Below are positions 33,367-41,252 of a DNA stretch of 64,000 bases, piece by piece. Under the pieces are notes generated by a model that was given only the letters and a program-made list of their open reading frames with translations, did not search any database and was not told the DNA's origin. The translations under genes were made by a program, and so were the position numbers. Position 1 is the stretch's first letter, and each line of letters begins with the position of its first letter. Source of the stretch: Candidatus Raymondbacteria bacterium RIFOXYA2_FULL_49_16 (GTDB taxonomy: Bacteria; Fibrobacterota; OXYB2-FULL-49-7; XYB2-FULL-49-35). The stretch spans positions 1 through 64,000 of the forward strand of contig MFYT01000064.1 in NCBI GenBank assembly GCA_001789205.1, given 5' to 3'.

Positions 33367-34575
33367 TTATTGCACGCTTTTCCTGATGAAATTCAACGCG
33401 GTATACGCCGCTCTTTCCTGGATCGCAGATCTGCCGCCAAAGAGCTGGATTTTCTCAACAATCCGCTTGTGTCCGGAAACACACGCGATACAAACGGTCC
33501 CCACAGGCTTTTTCTTTGTGCCGCCGCCAGGCCCTGCTATGCCTGTGACCGAAAGAGCCACGCCTGCGCCTGTTTTTCTCCTGATTCCCTGCGTCATTGC
33601 CAATGCCGTCTCTTCGCTGACAGCGCCATAGCGTTGAATAACTCTTTTTGGAACACCTGCCATTTTTATTTTAAGAGCATTGCTGTAGCAGACAACGCTT
33701 CCTAAAAAATAACGCGAACTGCCCGGGACCGCGACCAGTTTTGACGCTATGAGCCCGCCAGTACACGATTCAGCAAGGGCAAGGGTGAGTTTTTTTCGTA
33801 TGAATATGCGCTGAATAACACTTTCAAGCGTATCCCCTCTCCTGCCATAGATATATTCCCGCAACCGCGCCCGTATCTTGTTTCTCAGGGGAACAATGGC
33901 TTTCGTGTTCCTGCCCGACAGCCTGACAACAACCCCGGATATTTCCGGCAAATAGGCAAGAGTGATAGACGCGGGGACCGCGATATCTTTTATCCTATCG
34001 AACAGCGATGACTCGCCAATTCCCGTTGTTTTTATCTCCTTGTGGACAATAGGCGTAAGCCTGAAATGTGATTGCACAAGGGGAAGCACGGCGCTGGTCA
34101 TCAGATTGCGCGCTTCGCGGGGAACGCCCGGAAGAACGCAGATAAAGGGCTTTTTCCTGAACAGCATGGGCGCTGTGCCAAAATCATTGTCAAGCGCGGC
34201 AAAGCCTTGCGGAACAAGCGCCTGCACATAGTTGCTCTGCGCCATAGGCCGCTTGAAGCGTTTGAAAAAGGCCTCGATGCGCTTTGCCTGGCGCTGGTTA
34301 GGAAAAAGCCTGGTGTTAAATGCCCGGGCAAGCGCCTGGCGCGTGAGATCATCGTCCGTTGGGCCAAGACCGCCGGTGATTATACAGATATCCTCTTCCT
34401 GGTTTTTAACAACTTGTGCGATAGTGGCAATAGTATCGGGAAGGGTTGCCTTGCGGGCAATCTTTACCCCTGCTGCCGTAAGCTGTTGGGCAATAAACGC
34501 CGCGTTAGTATCAATGGTTTCGCCAAAGAGCAGCTCATTGCCAATGGTAAGAATGCAGGCTGAAACGGGCTTCAT
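33367..34575 (-). CDS. cinA: CinA-like competence/damage-inducible protein (NMN amidase and molybdopterin-binding-like domains)
   Basis: The N-terminal half is the COG1058 domain (CILTIGNELLFGETIDTNAA, ITGGLGPTDDDLTRQALARA, CVLPGVPREARNLM), linked to ADP-ribose pyrophosphatase activity. The C-terminal half is the PncC-type nicotinamide-nucleotide amidase domain (LALAESCTGGLIASKLVAVP, SVTGIAGPGGGTKKKPVGTV). Together they help recycle pyridine nucleotides. The start at 34575 forms an ATGA overlap with the pgpA stop, so translation is probably coupled. It is the last gene of the dnaX operon. Length (402 residues) is normal for the two-domain form. Confidence 0.93.
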   Translation of the reverse strand: MKPVSACILTIGNELLFGETIDTNAAFIAQQLTAAGVKIARKATLPDTIATIAQVVKNQEEDICIITGGLGPTDDDLTRQALARAFNTRLFPNQRQAKRIEAFFKRFKRPMAQSNYVQALVPQGFAALDNDFGTAPMLFRKKPFICVLPGVPREARNLMTSAVLPLVQSHFRLTPIVHKEIKTTGIGESSLFDRIKDIAVPASITLAYLPEISGVVVRLSGRNTKAIVPLRNKIRARLREYIYGRRGDTLESVIQRIFIRKKLTLALAESCTGGLIASKLVAVPGSSRYFLGSVVCYSNALKIKMAGVPKRVIQRYGAVSEETALAMTQGIRRKTGAGVALSVTGIAGPGGGTKKKPVGTVCIACVSGHKRIVEKIQLFGGRSAIQERAAYTALNFIRKSVQ

Positions 34576-35051
34576 GCGGCAAACCGGACTAAAAGGTTGA
34601 GGAGCGCGCACGCGTACATGCCCGCAAGCACATCGTCCATCATAATGCCCACCCCGCCGGGAAGGTCTTCAGCCCTGCGAATGGGAAAGACCTTGGTAAT
34701 GTCAAAAAAACGAAAGAGAAAAAACCCCGCCGGCAGCACCCACCAGTGGGCGATAATGACCGCTGGCGGGACAAAAAGAAAAGTGACCCATTGGCCCGCG
34801 GCTTCGTCAATGACCACAATCCCGGGATCGCGAACACCCTCGGCGTTTTCAATATAGGCTGCCGCGGGAATGCCCGCTGCAATAAAAAATAGTATGCCGC
34901 ACGAAAGAATGACTGAAAACAGCGGCGCGGGCGCGAACATTGCTGCAGCGGCAAGGGGAATCAGGGCCGCGAACGAGCCCGCGGTCCCGGACGCAATGGG
35001 TGCCTTGCCCGCAAAGAAAAATGTGCCAATACAGTAGGCTATGAATCTCAT
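34572..35051 (-). CDS. pgpA: phosphatidylglycerophosphatase A
   Basis: PgpA removes phosphate from phosphatidylglycerophosphate in the inner membrane. The 159-residue protein has several membrane segments and the family motifs KAPIASGTAGSFAAL, DPGIVVIDEAAGQWVTF with the acidic metal-binding residues, LFRFFDITKVFPIRRAEDLP, and GGVGIMMDDVLAGM. The start at 35051 (MRFIAYCIGTFFFAGK) is chosen because the longer frame would overlap recR and add a poor N-terminus. It lies 7 nt after the recR stop and overlaps cinA by 4 nt. Confidence 0.92.
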   Translation of the reverse strand: MRFIAYCIGTFFFAGKAPIASGTAGSFAALIPLAAAAMFAPAPLFSVILSCGILFFIAAGIPAAAYIENAEGVRDPGIVVIDEAAGQWVTFLFVPPAVIIAHWWVLPAGFFLFRFFDITKVFPIRRAEDLPGGVGIMMDDVLAGMYACALLNLLVRFAA

Positions 35052-35058
35052 AAACGCG

Positions 35059-35655
35059 TCAAAGTTCGGTCCGGCCCTCAAGGGCGCGGTATAAGGTCAC
35101 CTCATCGACATATTCAATGTCCGAACCAGCGGGAATGCCGCGCGCCATGCGCGTTACCTTGGCCCCGTTTTCCTTGAGAATACGCGTTAGGTATAGGGCC
35201 GTGTGGTCGCCCTCGGTGCTGGTGCCCGTGGAGAGAATAACTTCACAGTCAGACCCATTGACTCTCTGAAGCAAATGCTGGATATTCAGCTGTTCGGGCG
35301 TTATGCCGTCGAGTGGGGATATGGCGCCACCCAGCACATGGTAGAGGCCCTTGTAGTAGCCGGACCGTTCAATGGCAAGGATATCAACCGGCTTCTCGAC
35401 CACGCAGATGATTTTGGGGTTCCGGTTGGGCGCGCTGCAGATAGGACAGAGGTCTGTGTCAGCATAGCTGCCGCAGAGTGAACAGGGTTTAATCCCGGCT
35501 TTGGCGGCCACAATGGCCGCTGCAAGCTGGCCCGCCTCTTCAGCGGACCGCCGCATGATATGGAAGGCGAGCCGCTGCGCTGTTTTTCTGCCAACGCCGG
35601 GCAGCCGGGCAAGTTCGTCAATAAGGTTTCGGAAAGCCTGGGGCAAAAAGTCCAT
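35059..35655 (-). CDS. recR: recombination mediator RecR
   Basis: RecR, with RecF and RecO, loads RecA onto gapped DNA. The sequence shows the helix-hairpin-helix (ELARLPGVGRKTAQRLAFHI), the C4 zinc finger (CSLCGSYADTDLCPIC), and a Toprim domain (ICVVEKPVDILAIERSGYYK, VILSTGTSTEGDHTALYL). At 198 residues it is full length. Its start codon directly abuts the ybaB stop, a typical ybaB-recR junction. Confidence 0.97.
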   Translation of the reverse strand: MDFLPQAFRNLIDELARLPGVGRKTAQRLAFHIMRRSAEEAGQLAAAIVAAKAGIKPCSLCGSYADTDLCPICSAPNRNPKIICVVEKPVDILAIERSGYYKGLYHVLGGAISPLDGITPEQLNIQHLLQRVNGSDCEVILSTGTSTEGDHTALYLTRILKENGAKVTRMARGIPAGSDIEYVDEVTLYRALEGRTEL

Positions 35656-35970
35656 TTACATGAGACCCGGAATGTTTAAGCCGCCGGTGAGGCCCGACAT
35701 CTTTTCCTGAGAAGACTGCTGCGCCTTTTCGCGCGCGTTGTGGATTGCGGCCATGATAAGGTCTTCGAGCATGCCCACGTCAGAGGGGTCAACGGCCTCG
35801 GGCTTTATCGCAATGTTCGTGATTTCCATCTGACCGTTCATGGTGATCGTCACCATGCCGCTTGAGGCCTCGCCGATGAATTCCTGCTTTGCCAGGTCTT
35901 CCTGGGCCTTGAGCATTTCCCGCTGCATGCGCTGGGCCTGTTTCATAATGTCCTTCATGCCTTTTGCCAT
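35656..35970 (-). CDS. ybaB: YbaB/EbfC nucleoid-associated protein
   Basis: This 104-residue protein belongs to the small DNA-binding YbaB family that lies between dnaX and recR in many bacteria. The helical N-terminus (MKDIMKQAQRMQREMLKAQE) and the beta-sheet segment (GMVTITMNGQMEITNIAI) match the family. The ATG at 35970 follows AAAAGGAGTTTCA; longer in-frame starts would run through the heptamer-repeat island just upstream and are not real. Confidence 0.95.
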   Translation of the reverse strand: MAKGMKDIMKQAQRMQREMLKAQEDLAKQEFIGEASSGMVTITMNGQMEITNIAIKPEAVDPSDVGMLEDLIMAAIHNAREKAQQSSQEKMSGLTGGLNIPGLM

Positions 35971-35990
35971 TGAAACTCCTTTTGCTGGAA

Positions 35991-36075
35991 TGCAATTCCA
36001 GGAACGAGGATCGAGGCGCGAGGAACGAGAAAGTTCAAAGCAGCCTTCAGCCTCTAGCCTCATTCCTCGATCCTT
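35991..36075. repeat. two opposed arrays of heptanucleotide repeats
   Basis: From 36001 the heptamers GGAACGA, GGATCGA, GGCGCGA, GGAACGA follow each other; from 36041 CAGCCTT, CAGCCTC, TAGCCTC, ATTCCTC, GATCCTT. The two arrays are roughly inverse complements (GGATCGA against TCGATCC), so the island could fold back. It fills the dnaX-ybaB gap and overlaps the dnaX stop codon. Confidence 0.75.
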
Positions 36076-37726
36076 ACATTACTTCTCCCTTAAAAACATC
36101 GAGCACCTTGTGTATAACCGGCTCCTTGGCCATTGCCTCGTTGATATTCTTCTTTGGCCGCTCCGCGCTGGTAAGGTCTTTTTTTTCGAATTGAGGAAGG
36201 CTGGTTGAGAGATAATTCTTTGACTCTTCAGTGGACACCGCCTCAAACGAAAGCGCGCCGTCGTAGCCGCCGCTGTTTCTTAAAAAATCCTTGAGCACTT
36301 TCATGTTTTCAGGCTTGGTCAACTGTCCAAGCTGGAATTTTTGGTTGTCCGGCAGACCGATCCGCAGTTCTTTTTCGCTTGACGAGATGACGAATGAATA
36401 GGTAAGATAGGTGCCTACCTGCATGTTCTGGGGAATTAAAGCGGCCACCAGGCCCTTCCATTCGTGCTTGATCGAAGCAGGGTCAATAACCCGCGCTGCC
36501 GATGCCTGTACGCTTGGGCCTGGCAACGGCGGAGCAGGATGTTCGGGCTGGGAAACAGGCTCACTTAGGGGTTCACTCTTTTTTTTTACCTGTGGTAAAG
36601 CATTGGTCCCGCGAATAAACGCGGCAATGTCGATGGAGCTGTCCATGCGGGCCAATTTAAGAAGCGCGGCCTCCAGTTCAAACCGCGGCATTGAGCTGCG
36701 CGCAATGCTGGTTGAAAGACGCGATACCAATTCGAGCATGCGCAGCAGGTCGTTCCGGTTGAATGTATTAGCCTGGTTTCTGCAGTTTTCAAAGGTTTGC
36801 TGGGAAATGCCCAGGGTCTCGCTCCGGACGCCTTCGATGGAGGCGCAGAGAACGTTTCTGAGATGTTCCTCGAGCCCATTGGTAAATTCGGCAAGGTCGT
36901 ATCCTCCGGAGAATATGCCAGCAACATCGGCAAGCAGGCCCGCCTCGTCTCGCTCCCCTATCCGCGCAAGCAGGCCGCGGTACATGTCGGCATTGACCAG
37001 GCCGCAGACAGACCTGACCTCAGCCGCGGTAATGCCATTGGCGCAAAAGGGTATCACCTGGTCGAGGAGCGTGAGAGCATCGCGCATGGAACCATTCGCC
37101 TTGTGCGCCACCAGGGAGAGCGCCTCCTCCTCGTACGTTACCTTTTCGGCATCGCAGATCTGCTTGAGTCTCCCGAGAATGTCGGCCGGAGAAATACGCT
37201 TGAAATCATAGCGCTGCACGCGCGAAAGGATGGTTTCAGGAACACGCTGCGGTTCTGTGGTGGCAAAAATGAAAATAAAATTGGGCGGCGGCTCTTCGAG
37301 GCTCTTTAACAACGCGTTAAAAGCCTCCTTAGTGAGCATATGCACTTCATCGATGATGACAATCCTGAATTTTCCGCCTGCTGGAGTAAATCCTATCTGT
37401 TCGCGCAGTTCGCGGATATCGTCGATACCGCGGTTGCTGGCGCCGTCGATCTCCATGACATCGAGCCCCTGGCCGCTTTTAATGGAGCGGCAGGAAGAGC
37501 ATTCGCCGCAAGGGTGTGCCGTGGGTCCGGTCTCACAGTTGAGCGCCATGGCCAAAATGCGGGCAGAGGTGGTTTTGCCCACCCCGCGCGTGCCCGTAAA
37601 CAGGAAGGCGTGGGCAATGCGCTTTGTGGCAATGGCACGCTCAAGGGTGCGGGCCACATGCTTCTGGCCAACAAGATCATCAAAAGTGGATGGGCGCCAC
37701 TTGCGCGCAAGGACAAGATATGCCAT
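36074..37726 (-). CDS. dnaX: DNA polymerase III subunit gamma/tau
   Basis: DnaX is the clamp-loader ATPase. The 550-residue protein has the AAA+ Walker A motif GTRGVGKT (45-52), a zinc module (Cys64, Cys73, Cys76, Cys79), the IIDEVHML Walker B region (about 124-131), the SRV arginine-finger segment and domain III up to about residue 370. The tau-like C-terminus follows a linker. At the linker (codons 381-383, KKK) the gene has nine consecutive A residues, and a one-base slip leads to KE and an immediate TGA, giving a predicted 384-residue gamma-like form. It lies downstream of tRNA-Ser and SRP RNA, and upstream of ybaB and recR, all on the minus strand. Confidence 0.97.
   Translation of the reverse strand: MAYLVLARKWRPSTFDDLVGQKHVARTLERAIATKRIAHAFLFTGTRGVGKTTSARILAMALNCETGPTAHPCGECSSCRSIKSGQGLDVMEIDGASNRGIDDIRELREQIGFTPAGGKFRIVIIDEVHMLTKEAFNALLKSLEEPPPNFIFIFATTEPQRVPETILSRVQRYDFKRISPADILGRLKQICDAEKVTYEEEALSLVAHKANGSMRDALTLLDQVIPFCANGITAAEVRSVCGLVNADMYRGLLARIGERDEAGLLADVAGIFSGGYDLAEFTNGLEEHLRNVLCASIEGVRSETLGISQQTFENCRNQANTFNRNDLLRMLELVSRLSTSIARSSMPRFELEAALLKLARMDSSIDIAAFIRGTNALPQVKKKSEPLSEPVSQPEHPAPPLPGPSVQASAARVIDPASIKHEWKGLVAALIPQNMQVGTYLTYSFVISSSEKELRIGLPDNQKFQLGQLTKPENMKVLKDFLRNSGGYDGALSFEAVSTEESKNYLSTSLPQFEKKDLTSAERPKKNINEAMAKEPVIHKVLDVFKGEVM
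36578..36587 (-). promoter_or_regulatory. A9 slippage site in dnaX
   Basis: On the coding strand the sequence is GGT, nine A, GAGTGAA. In the normal frame it reads V-K-K-K-S-E. Adding one A by polymerase slippage, or a -1 ribosomal slip, reads V-K-K-K-E-stop. Thermus thermophilus dnaX uses an A9 run for transcriptional slippage, and E. coli dnaX uses A6G for -1 frameshifting. Confidence 0.6.
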
Positions 37727-37787
37727 GGTATGATATGTTAAAAAAGCCGTGCGCCCGGCTGTCGAAAGCTCTCCACAGGAAAAAGAA

Positions 37788-37903
<116 letters not shown>

Positions 37904-38034
37904 AACGCCGGAAAGACGCTCTCCTTTCGAGCGGAAAAACATCCTCGAACACGGGCAGTCGACCCTGCTGGAGCGGATTGCAGGTACAGGGCACCGCTAG
38001 CTCCCCGTCTAGCACGGCAAAATTAATTTCAAAG

Positions 38035-38124
38035 CGGAGAGAGCGGGATTCGAACCCGCGATCCGCTTTTCGGCGGATACACGATTTCCAGTCGTGCTCC
38101 TTGAACCAGCTCGGACACCTCTCC
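38035..38124 (-). tRNA. tRNA-Ser (GGA)
   Basis: The minus strand folds into a class II tRNA: acceptor GGAGAGG/TCTCTCC with discriminator G, D-arm TCCGAGC.GGTTCAAGGA, anticodon stem-loop with loop CTGGAAA (anticodon GGA, reading UCC/UCU), a long variable arm (TCCGCCGAAAAGCGGA), and T-arm GCGGGTTCGAATCCCGC. CCA is not encoded. The long variable arm, G73 and anticodon all agree on serine. Confidence 0.97.
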
Positions 38125-38184
38125 GGGAACAATAGGACATCAAAATAATAATTGGGTCTCGGGAAGCACAACATGAAAGGCCGT

Positions 38185-38217
38185 AAAAAAGAAAAGGCGC
38201 CTCCATGCGGGGGCGCC
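38185..38217 (-). terminator. intrinsic terminator of the flagellin gene
   Basis: On the minus strand GGCGCCCCC pairs with GGAGGCGCC around GCAT, followed by TTTTCTTTTTT. It lies 33 nt after the flagellin stop. Confidence 0.9.
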
Positions 38218-38249
38218 GTGATAATCGGCCGGAAATGTCTGGCTCGCGT

Positions 38250-39092
38250 TTACTGCAACAGGGCCAGCACGTTCTGCGGGATCGCGTTAGCCTGGGCCAA
38301 CATGGCGGTCGCCGACTGCGTGAGGATCTGGTTGCGCGTGAACTGCGAGGTCTCTGACGCGAAATCAACATCGCGTATCAAAGATTCGGCAGCCTGTGTG
38401 TTGTGTTCCTGGTTGTCCAGGTTGTTGATAGCGTGCTCGAGACGGTTGATGTACGCGCCAAGGTCGCTGCGCAACTGATTGACCGAGTTGATCGCAACAT
38501 CAATGGACGTGAGCGCGCTGTTGGCGCGCACCTGCGTGGTGACGCTGGAACTGGTGAGACCCAAAGCGCCAATTGAAGTGCCATTGATGCTTACTGAAAA
38601 CTGGTCATTCGACGAGGAATTAGGACCAATATGCAATATGCACGATCCACTGCCGGTAGCGCCAAAAGAACCGAGCTGTCCATCGAGCAAGGTCTGCGTG
38701 TTGTACTGGGTCACATTGGTGATGCGGTCGATTTCGCTCATAAGCGCCGTGTATTCCTGGTTGGTATACGCGCGCTCAGTGGTCGTGAGCGTGTCATTGG
38801 TCGACTGGACAGCCAGTTCGCGCATTCTCTGCAGCATGGATTCGATTTCGTTCGCAGCGCCTTCAGCGATCTGGAGCAACGCAATACCGTCTTGTGCGTT
38901 TGCCTTTGCCTGGTGCATGCCGCGTACTTGCGTACGCAACTGTTCAGATACGCTCAGACCTGCGGCATCATCGCTTGCACGGTTGATCCGCAAACCTGTT
39001 GAAAGACGTTCCAGGGATACATTCAGGCCTTTGTTTACTTGATACAAAGCTCCCTGAGTGATCATTGAGGAAATGTTGTGATTGATACGCAT
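38250..39092 (-). CDS. fliC: flagellin
   Basis: The 280-residue protein has both conserved flagellin ends that form the filament core: N-terminal MRINHNISSMITQGALYQVN, LERLSTGLRINRASDDAAGL and the C-terminal LGAYINRLEHAINNLDNQEH, DVDFASETSQFTRNQILTQS, AMLAQANAIPQNVLALLQ. The variable centre is short (about 60 residues), so the filament surface is minimal. AAGGAGG stands 7 nt before the ATG. A sigma-28-type promoter, a long leader with a CsrA-type hairpin, and a strong terminator show it is monocistronic and regulated at both levels. Its presence means the organism is probably flagellated. Confidence 0.97.
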   Translation of the reverse strand: MRINHNISSMITQGALYQVNKGLNVSLERLSTGLRINRASDDAAGLSVSEQLRTQVRGMHQAKANAQDGIALLQIAEGAANEIESMLQRMRELAVQSTNDTLTTTERAYTNQEYTALMSEIDRITNVTQYNTQTLLDGQLGSFGATGSGSCILHIGPNSSSNDQFSVSINGTSIGALGLTSSSVTTQVRANSALTSIDVAINSVNQLRSDLGAYINRLEHAINNLDNQEHNTQAAESLIRDVDFASETSQFTRNQILTQSATAMLAQANAIPQNVLALLQ

Positions 39093-39099
39093 AAAAAAA

Positions 39100-39140
39100 C
39101 CTCCTTGTTTGGTTTAGTAACTTCTCTGCATCCTTGCAGA
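39100..39140 (-). promoter_or_regulatory. candidate CsrA binding sites in the flagellin leader
   Basis: On the transcript TCTGCA-AGGA-TGCAGA (39140-39125) forms a hairpin exposing AGGA in its loop; CAAGGATG matches the CsrA consensus RUACARGGAUGU core. A second site, ACAAGGAGG (39108-39100), covers the Shine-Dalgarno. Two such sites, one distal hairpin and one on the ribosome binding site, also occur in the Bacillus subtilis hag leader. Confidence 0.5.
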
Positions 39141-39216
39141 ATTTAATCGATTAACCTCTTTAACCTTTTTTCCTTTTTCAACCTCCTTTCATACTTTTTG
39201 CTTGTTTCCTTTAAAA

Positions 39217-39243
39217 ATATCGGAATACTTTGCGACCGCTTTA
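39217..39243 (-). promoter_or_regulatory. sigma-28 (FliA/SigD) type promoter of flagellin
   Basis: On the minus strand TAAAGCGG (39243-39236), 11 nt, TCCGATAT (39224-39217) matches the sigma-28 consensus TAAAGTTT-N11-GCCGATAA at TAAAG and CCGATA. The predicted start near 39210 gives a leader of about 118 nt. Nearby are a 12-bp palindrome TTAATCGATTAA (39143-39154) and repeated TTAACC. Confidence 0.65.
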
Positions 39244-39295
39244 ATAATTTCTTAACTTTTACTTAATCGATAACTTAACCATTTAGAGATTAACC

Positions 39296-40174
39296 ATGCA
39301 AAAAATCATTTTCCTTTTTATTGATGGTTTTGGGAAAAGCCTTTGCCCGGAAAAAAACAATCCAGTCTCTTCACTGTCCTTTCCCGAACTATTTAATTTA
39401 GTATATGATAAATCTATTTCCATAGATGCTGTGATGGAAGTTCCTGGCCTGCCCCAATCAGCCACCGGGCAAACCAGCATTCTCTGCGGGGTCAATGCGC
39501 AAAAAGAGATTGGCCGCCATTTTCCGGGTTTCCCGGGTCCTGCGCTAAAAAAAATCATCGAGGAAAAAAATGTATATCTCCAATTAAAAGAGCGCGGACT
39601 GAGCGGGACCTTTGCCAATGGATACCTCTGCTCTACTCTGCGTGAAGTTTCCATACGACTGGAACGGCACATGTCCGCGACAACCATAGCCGCGCTCAGC
39701 GGGCTAGGCCAGGTCAGGCTCATACGAGATCTGCAGACAGGTAATGCCGTGTATCAGGATATAACGAATGAAATCGCGTCACAAAAAGGTTTTCCTGTCC
39801 CTGTCATCAGTCCCACGCTTGCCGCGCAAAATCTTATACGCATCGCTGAAAGACACCACTTGACGCTGTTTGAATACTTCCAGACCGATCTCGCGGGCCA
39901 CCAGCAGGATAGCATAGCAGCAGCCCGGGTCCTCCAAAACCTTGAAACCTATCTCGTCCACCTGATGTATCCGGGATTGCCGACTGATACAACGCTTGTC
40001 CTGACCAGCGACCACGGGAACCTGGAAGACCTTTCAATAGCACAGCACACTCAAAATCCAGTTCCTTTCTTTGCCTGCGGGCCAGGCAGGGAGTTCCTCT
40101 ATTCCCGGGTGCGGAACCTGGCCAACATTGTCCCGGCGATGATCGACTGGCTCACCATAAAACAGTTGAACTGA
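39296..40174 (+). CDS. alkaline-phosphatase-superfamily metalloenzyme
   Basis: The 292-residue protein has the metal-binding motifs of the superfamily that includes phosphopentomutase and cofactor-independent phosphoglycerate mutase: LFIDGFG at the N-terminus, QSATGQTSILCG with a Thr/Ser nucleophile candidate, EYFQTDLAGHQQD, TSDHGNLEDLS and a final QHTQNPVPFF with the last His. The length is short for true mutases, so the substrate is open; phosphate transfer or hydrolysis of a small metabolite is likely. It is divergent from flagellin and followed after 27 nt by a HEAT-repeat gene. Confidence 0.8.
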   Translation: MQKIIFLFIDGFGKSLCPEKNNPVSSLSFPELFNLVYDKSISIDAVMEVPGLPQSATGQTSILCGVNAQKEIGRHFPGFPGPALKKIIEEKNVYLQLKERGLSGTFANGYLCSTLREVSIRLERHMSATTIAALSGLGQVRLIRDLQTGNAVYQDITNEIASQKGFPVPVISPTLAAQNLIRIAERHHLTLFEYFQTDLAGHQQDSIAAARVLQNLETYLVHLMYPGLPTDTTLVLTSDHGNLEDLSIAQHTQNPVPFFACGPGREFLYSRVRNLANIVPAMIDWLTIKQLN

Positions 40175-40201
40175 AAGCTCTTGTTAACGTAATTTACGTG
40201 T

Positions 40202-41128
40202 ATGGATGACAAACAATTCAACGCCATTCTCCTGACCGGTGACGAAGGTACGATTGTACAGGCGCTGCGGACAGCGGAGGACGAGGGCGCGCTCTCACTG
40301 GTCAAACCCATGCTGGCCCTGCTGAAGCACCCGAACAAGGCCATTGTCCGCCAGGCCATCATGAGCTCGGCAAACTTGATTAAGACCCAACTGGTTTCAT
40401 CGTGGGGTGACATAGAAAAGAACGTTAAAGACGGACTTGCCACCATCCTCAAGCGGCTCAATCCCGCGGTCGTTGACCGCATTGCCGATGACCTCTATTC
40501 CAAGGACGAAGAAAACAGGCTGCGTACGCTCCAGGTTCTTGGCCTTCTGGGCCAGGACGAGAAAATCAAGCAATCAGTCTCAAAAATGCTCACCGACCCG
40601 GACGAACGCATGCGCGCCACCGCCATCAGCATCCTTAAGAACATGCTGGGCCACAAGGACATTACCATTATCTACCGGGTCATTCAGGACCCTGACCCGC
40701 GCGTGCGCGCAAACGGTGTTGAGACCATGGAAGCCGTAGGCAATACCAATGTCATCTCCTCGCTCCTGAAGATGCGGGGAGACAAAAACAACCGGGTGCG
40801 CGGTAATGTGCTCAAGGCGCTCTATTCCCTTGGCTACAAGGAAATCGCGGGTGATCTGTGCAAAATGCTCGAGGATTCGAACAAATGGATGCGCGCGACC
40901 GCCGGATGGGTCTTGGGCGAATTGGGCCAGGTCCAGGAAGAGCCCTTTCTGGACCTTGTGGGCGAATATGGTATTGATCGCGACCCTGATGTCAGGCAAA
41001 ACATGATAAAAGCGCTCATGAAAATAAACAACATAAAATCCCTGCTCTACTGCAAATACCTCTTTCCCGGTACTGAAATAAAACAGGCCCATGCGGCCCT
41101 CGAACGGATGAAAAAATTCCGGGGCTAA
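40202..41128 (+). CDS. HEAT-repeat protein
   Basis: The 308-residue protein is almost wholly made of two-helix HEAT-like repeats of about 32-38 residues, seen in ENRLRTLQVLGLLGQDEKIK, DERMRATAISILKNMLGHKD, PRVRANGVETMEAVGNTNVI, NRVRGNVLKALYSLGYKEIA and KWMRATAGWVLGELGQVQEE. No signal peptide or catalytic motif is present. Such solenoids act as protein-binding scaffolds. The gene sits between the metalloenzyme and a FlgM-like gene in the motility neighbourhood, so a regulatory partner role is possible, but the partner is unknown. Confidence 0.85.
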   Translation: MDDKQFNAILLTGDEGTIVQALRTAEDEGALSLVKPMLALLKHPNKAIVRQAIMSSANLIKTQLVSSWGDIEKNVKDGLATILKRLNPAVVDRIADDLYSKDEENRLRTLQVLGLLGQDEKIKQSVSKMLTDPDERMRATAISILKNMLGHKDITIIYRVIQDPDPRVRANGVETMEAVGNTNVISSLLKMRGDKNNRVRGNVLKALYSLGYKEIAGDLCKMLEDSNKWMRATAGWVLGELGQVQEEPFLDLVGEYGIDRDPDVRQNMIKALMKINNIKSLLYCKYLFPGTEIKQAHAALERMKKFRG

Positions 41129-41191
41129 AAACCATTTAATTTTAAGCTAAAGAACAGCTTTAATTTTACCGATAATGTAACCAAAGGGTTA

Positions 41192-41221
41192 TCCAAGGAC
41201 GGACGGGTCTCCAAGGACGGA
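41192..41221 (+). repeat. 12-bp direct repeat with 18-bp period
   Basis: TCCAAGGACGGA occurs at 41192-41203 and 41210-41221, in the leader of the FlgM-like gene. It has the same low-complexity look as the heptamer islands elsewhere, but the period here is 18 bp. Confidence 0.55.
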
Positions 41222-41252
41222 GAAAAACCCTTTAAAAACGAAGGAAAAACAT

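Noticed and set aside
35971-36063. N-terminal extension of ybaB
   Set aside because: It would translate the heptamer repeats; a strong ribosome binding site precedes the ATG at 35970.
36411-37211. 266-codon plus-strand ORF opposite dnaX
   Set aside because: The dnaX frame is certain; this is its shadow, rich in Ser/Arg and without family motifs.
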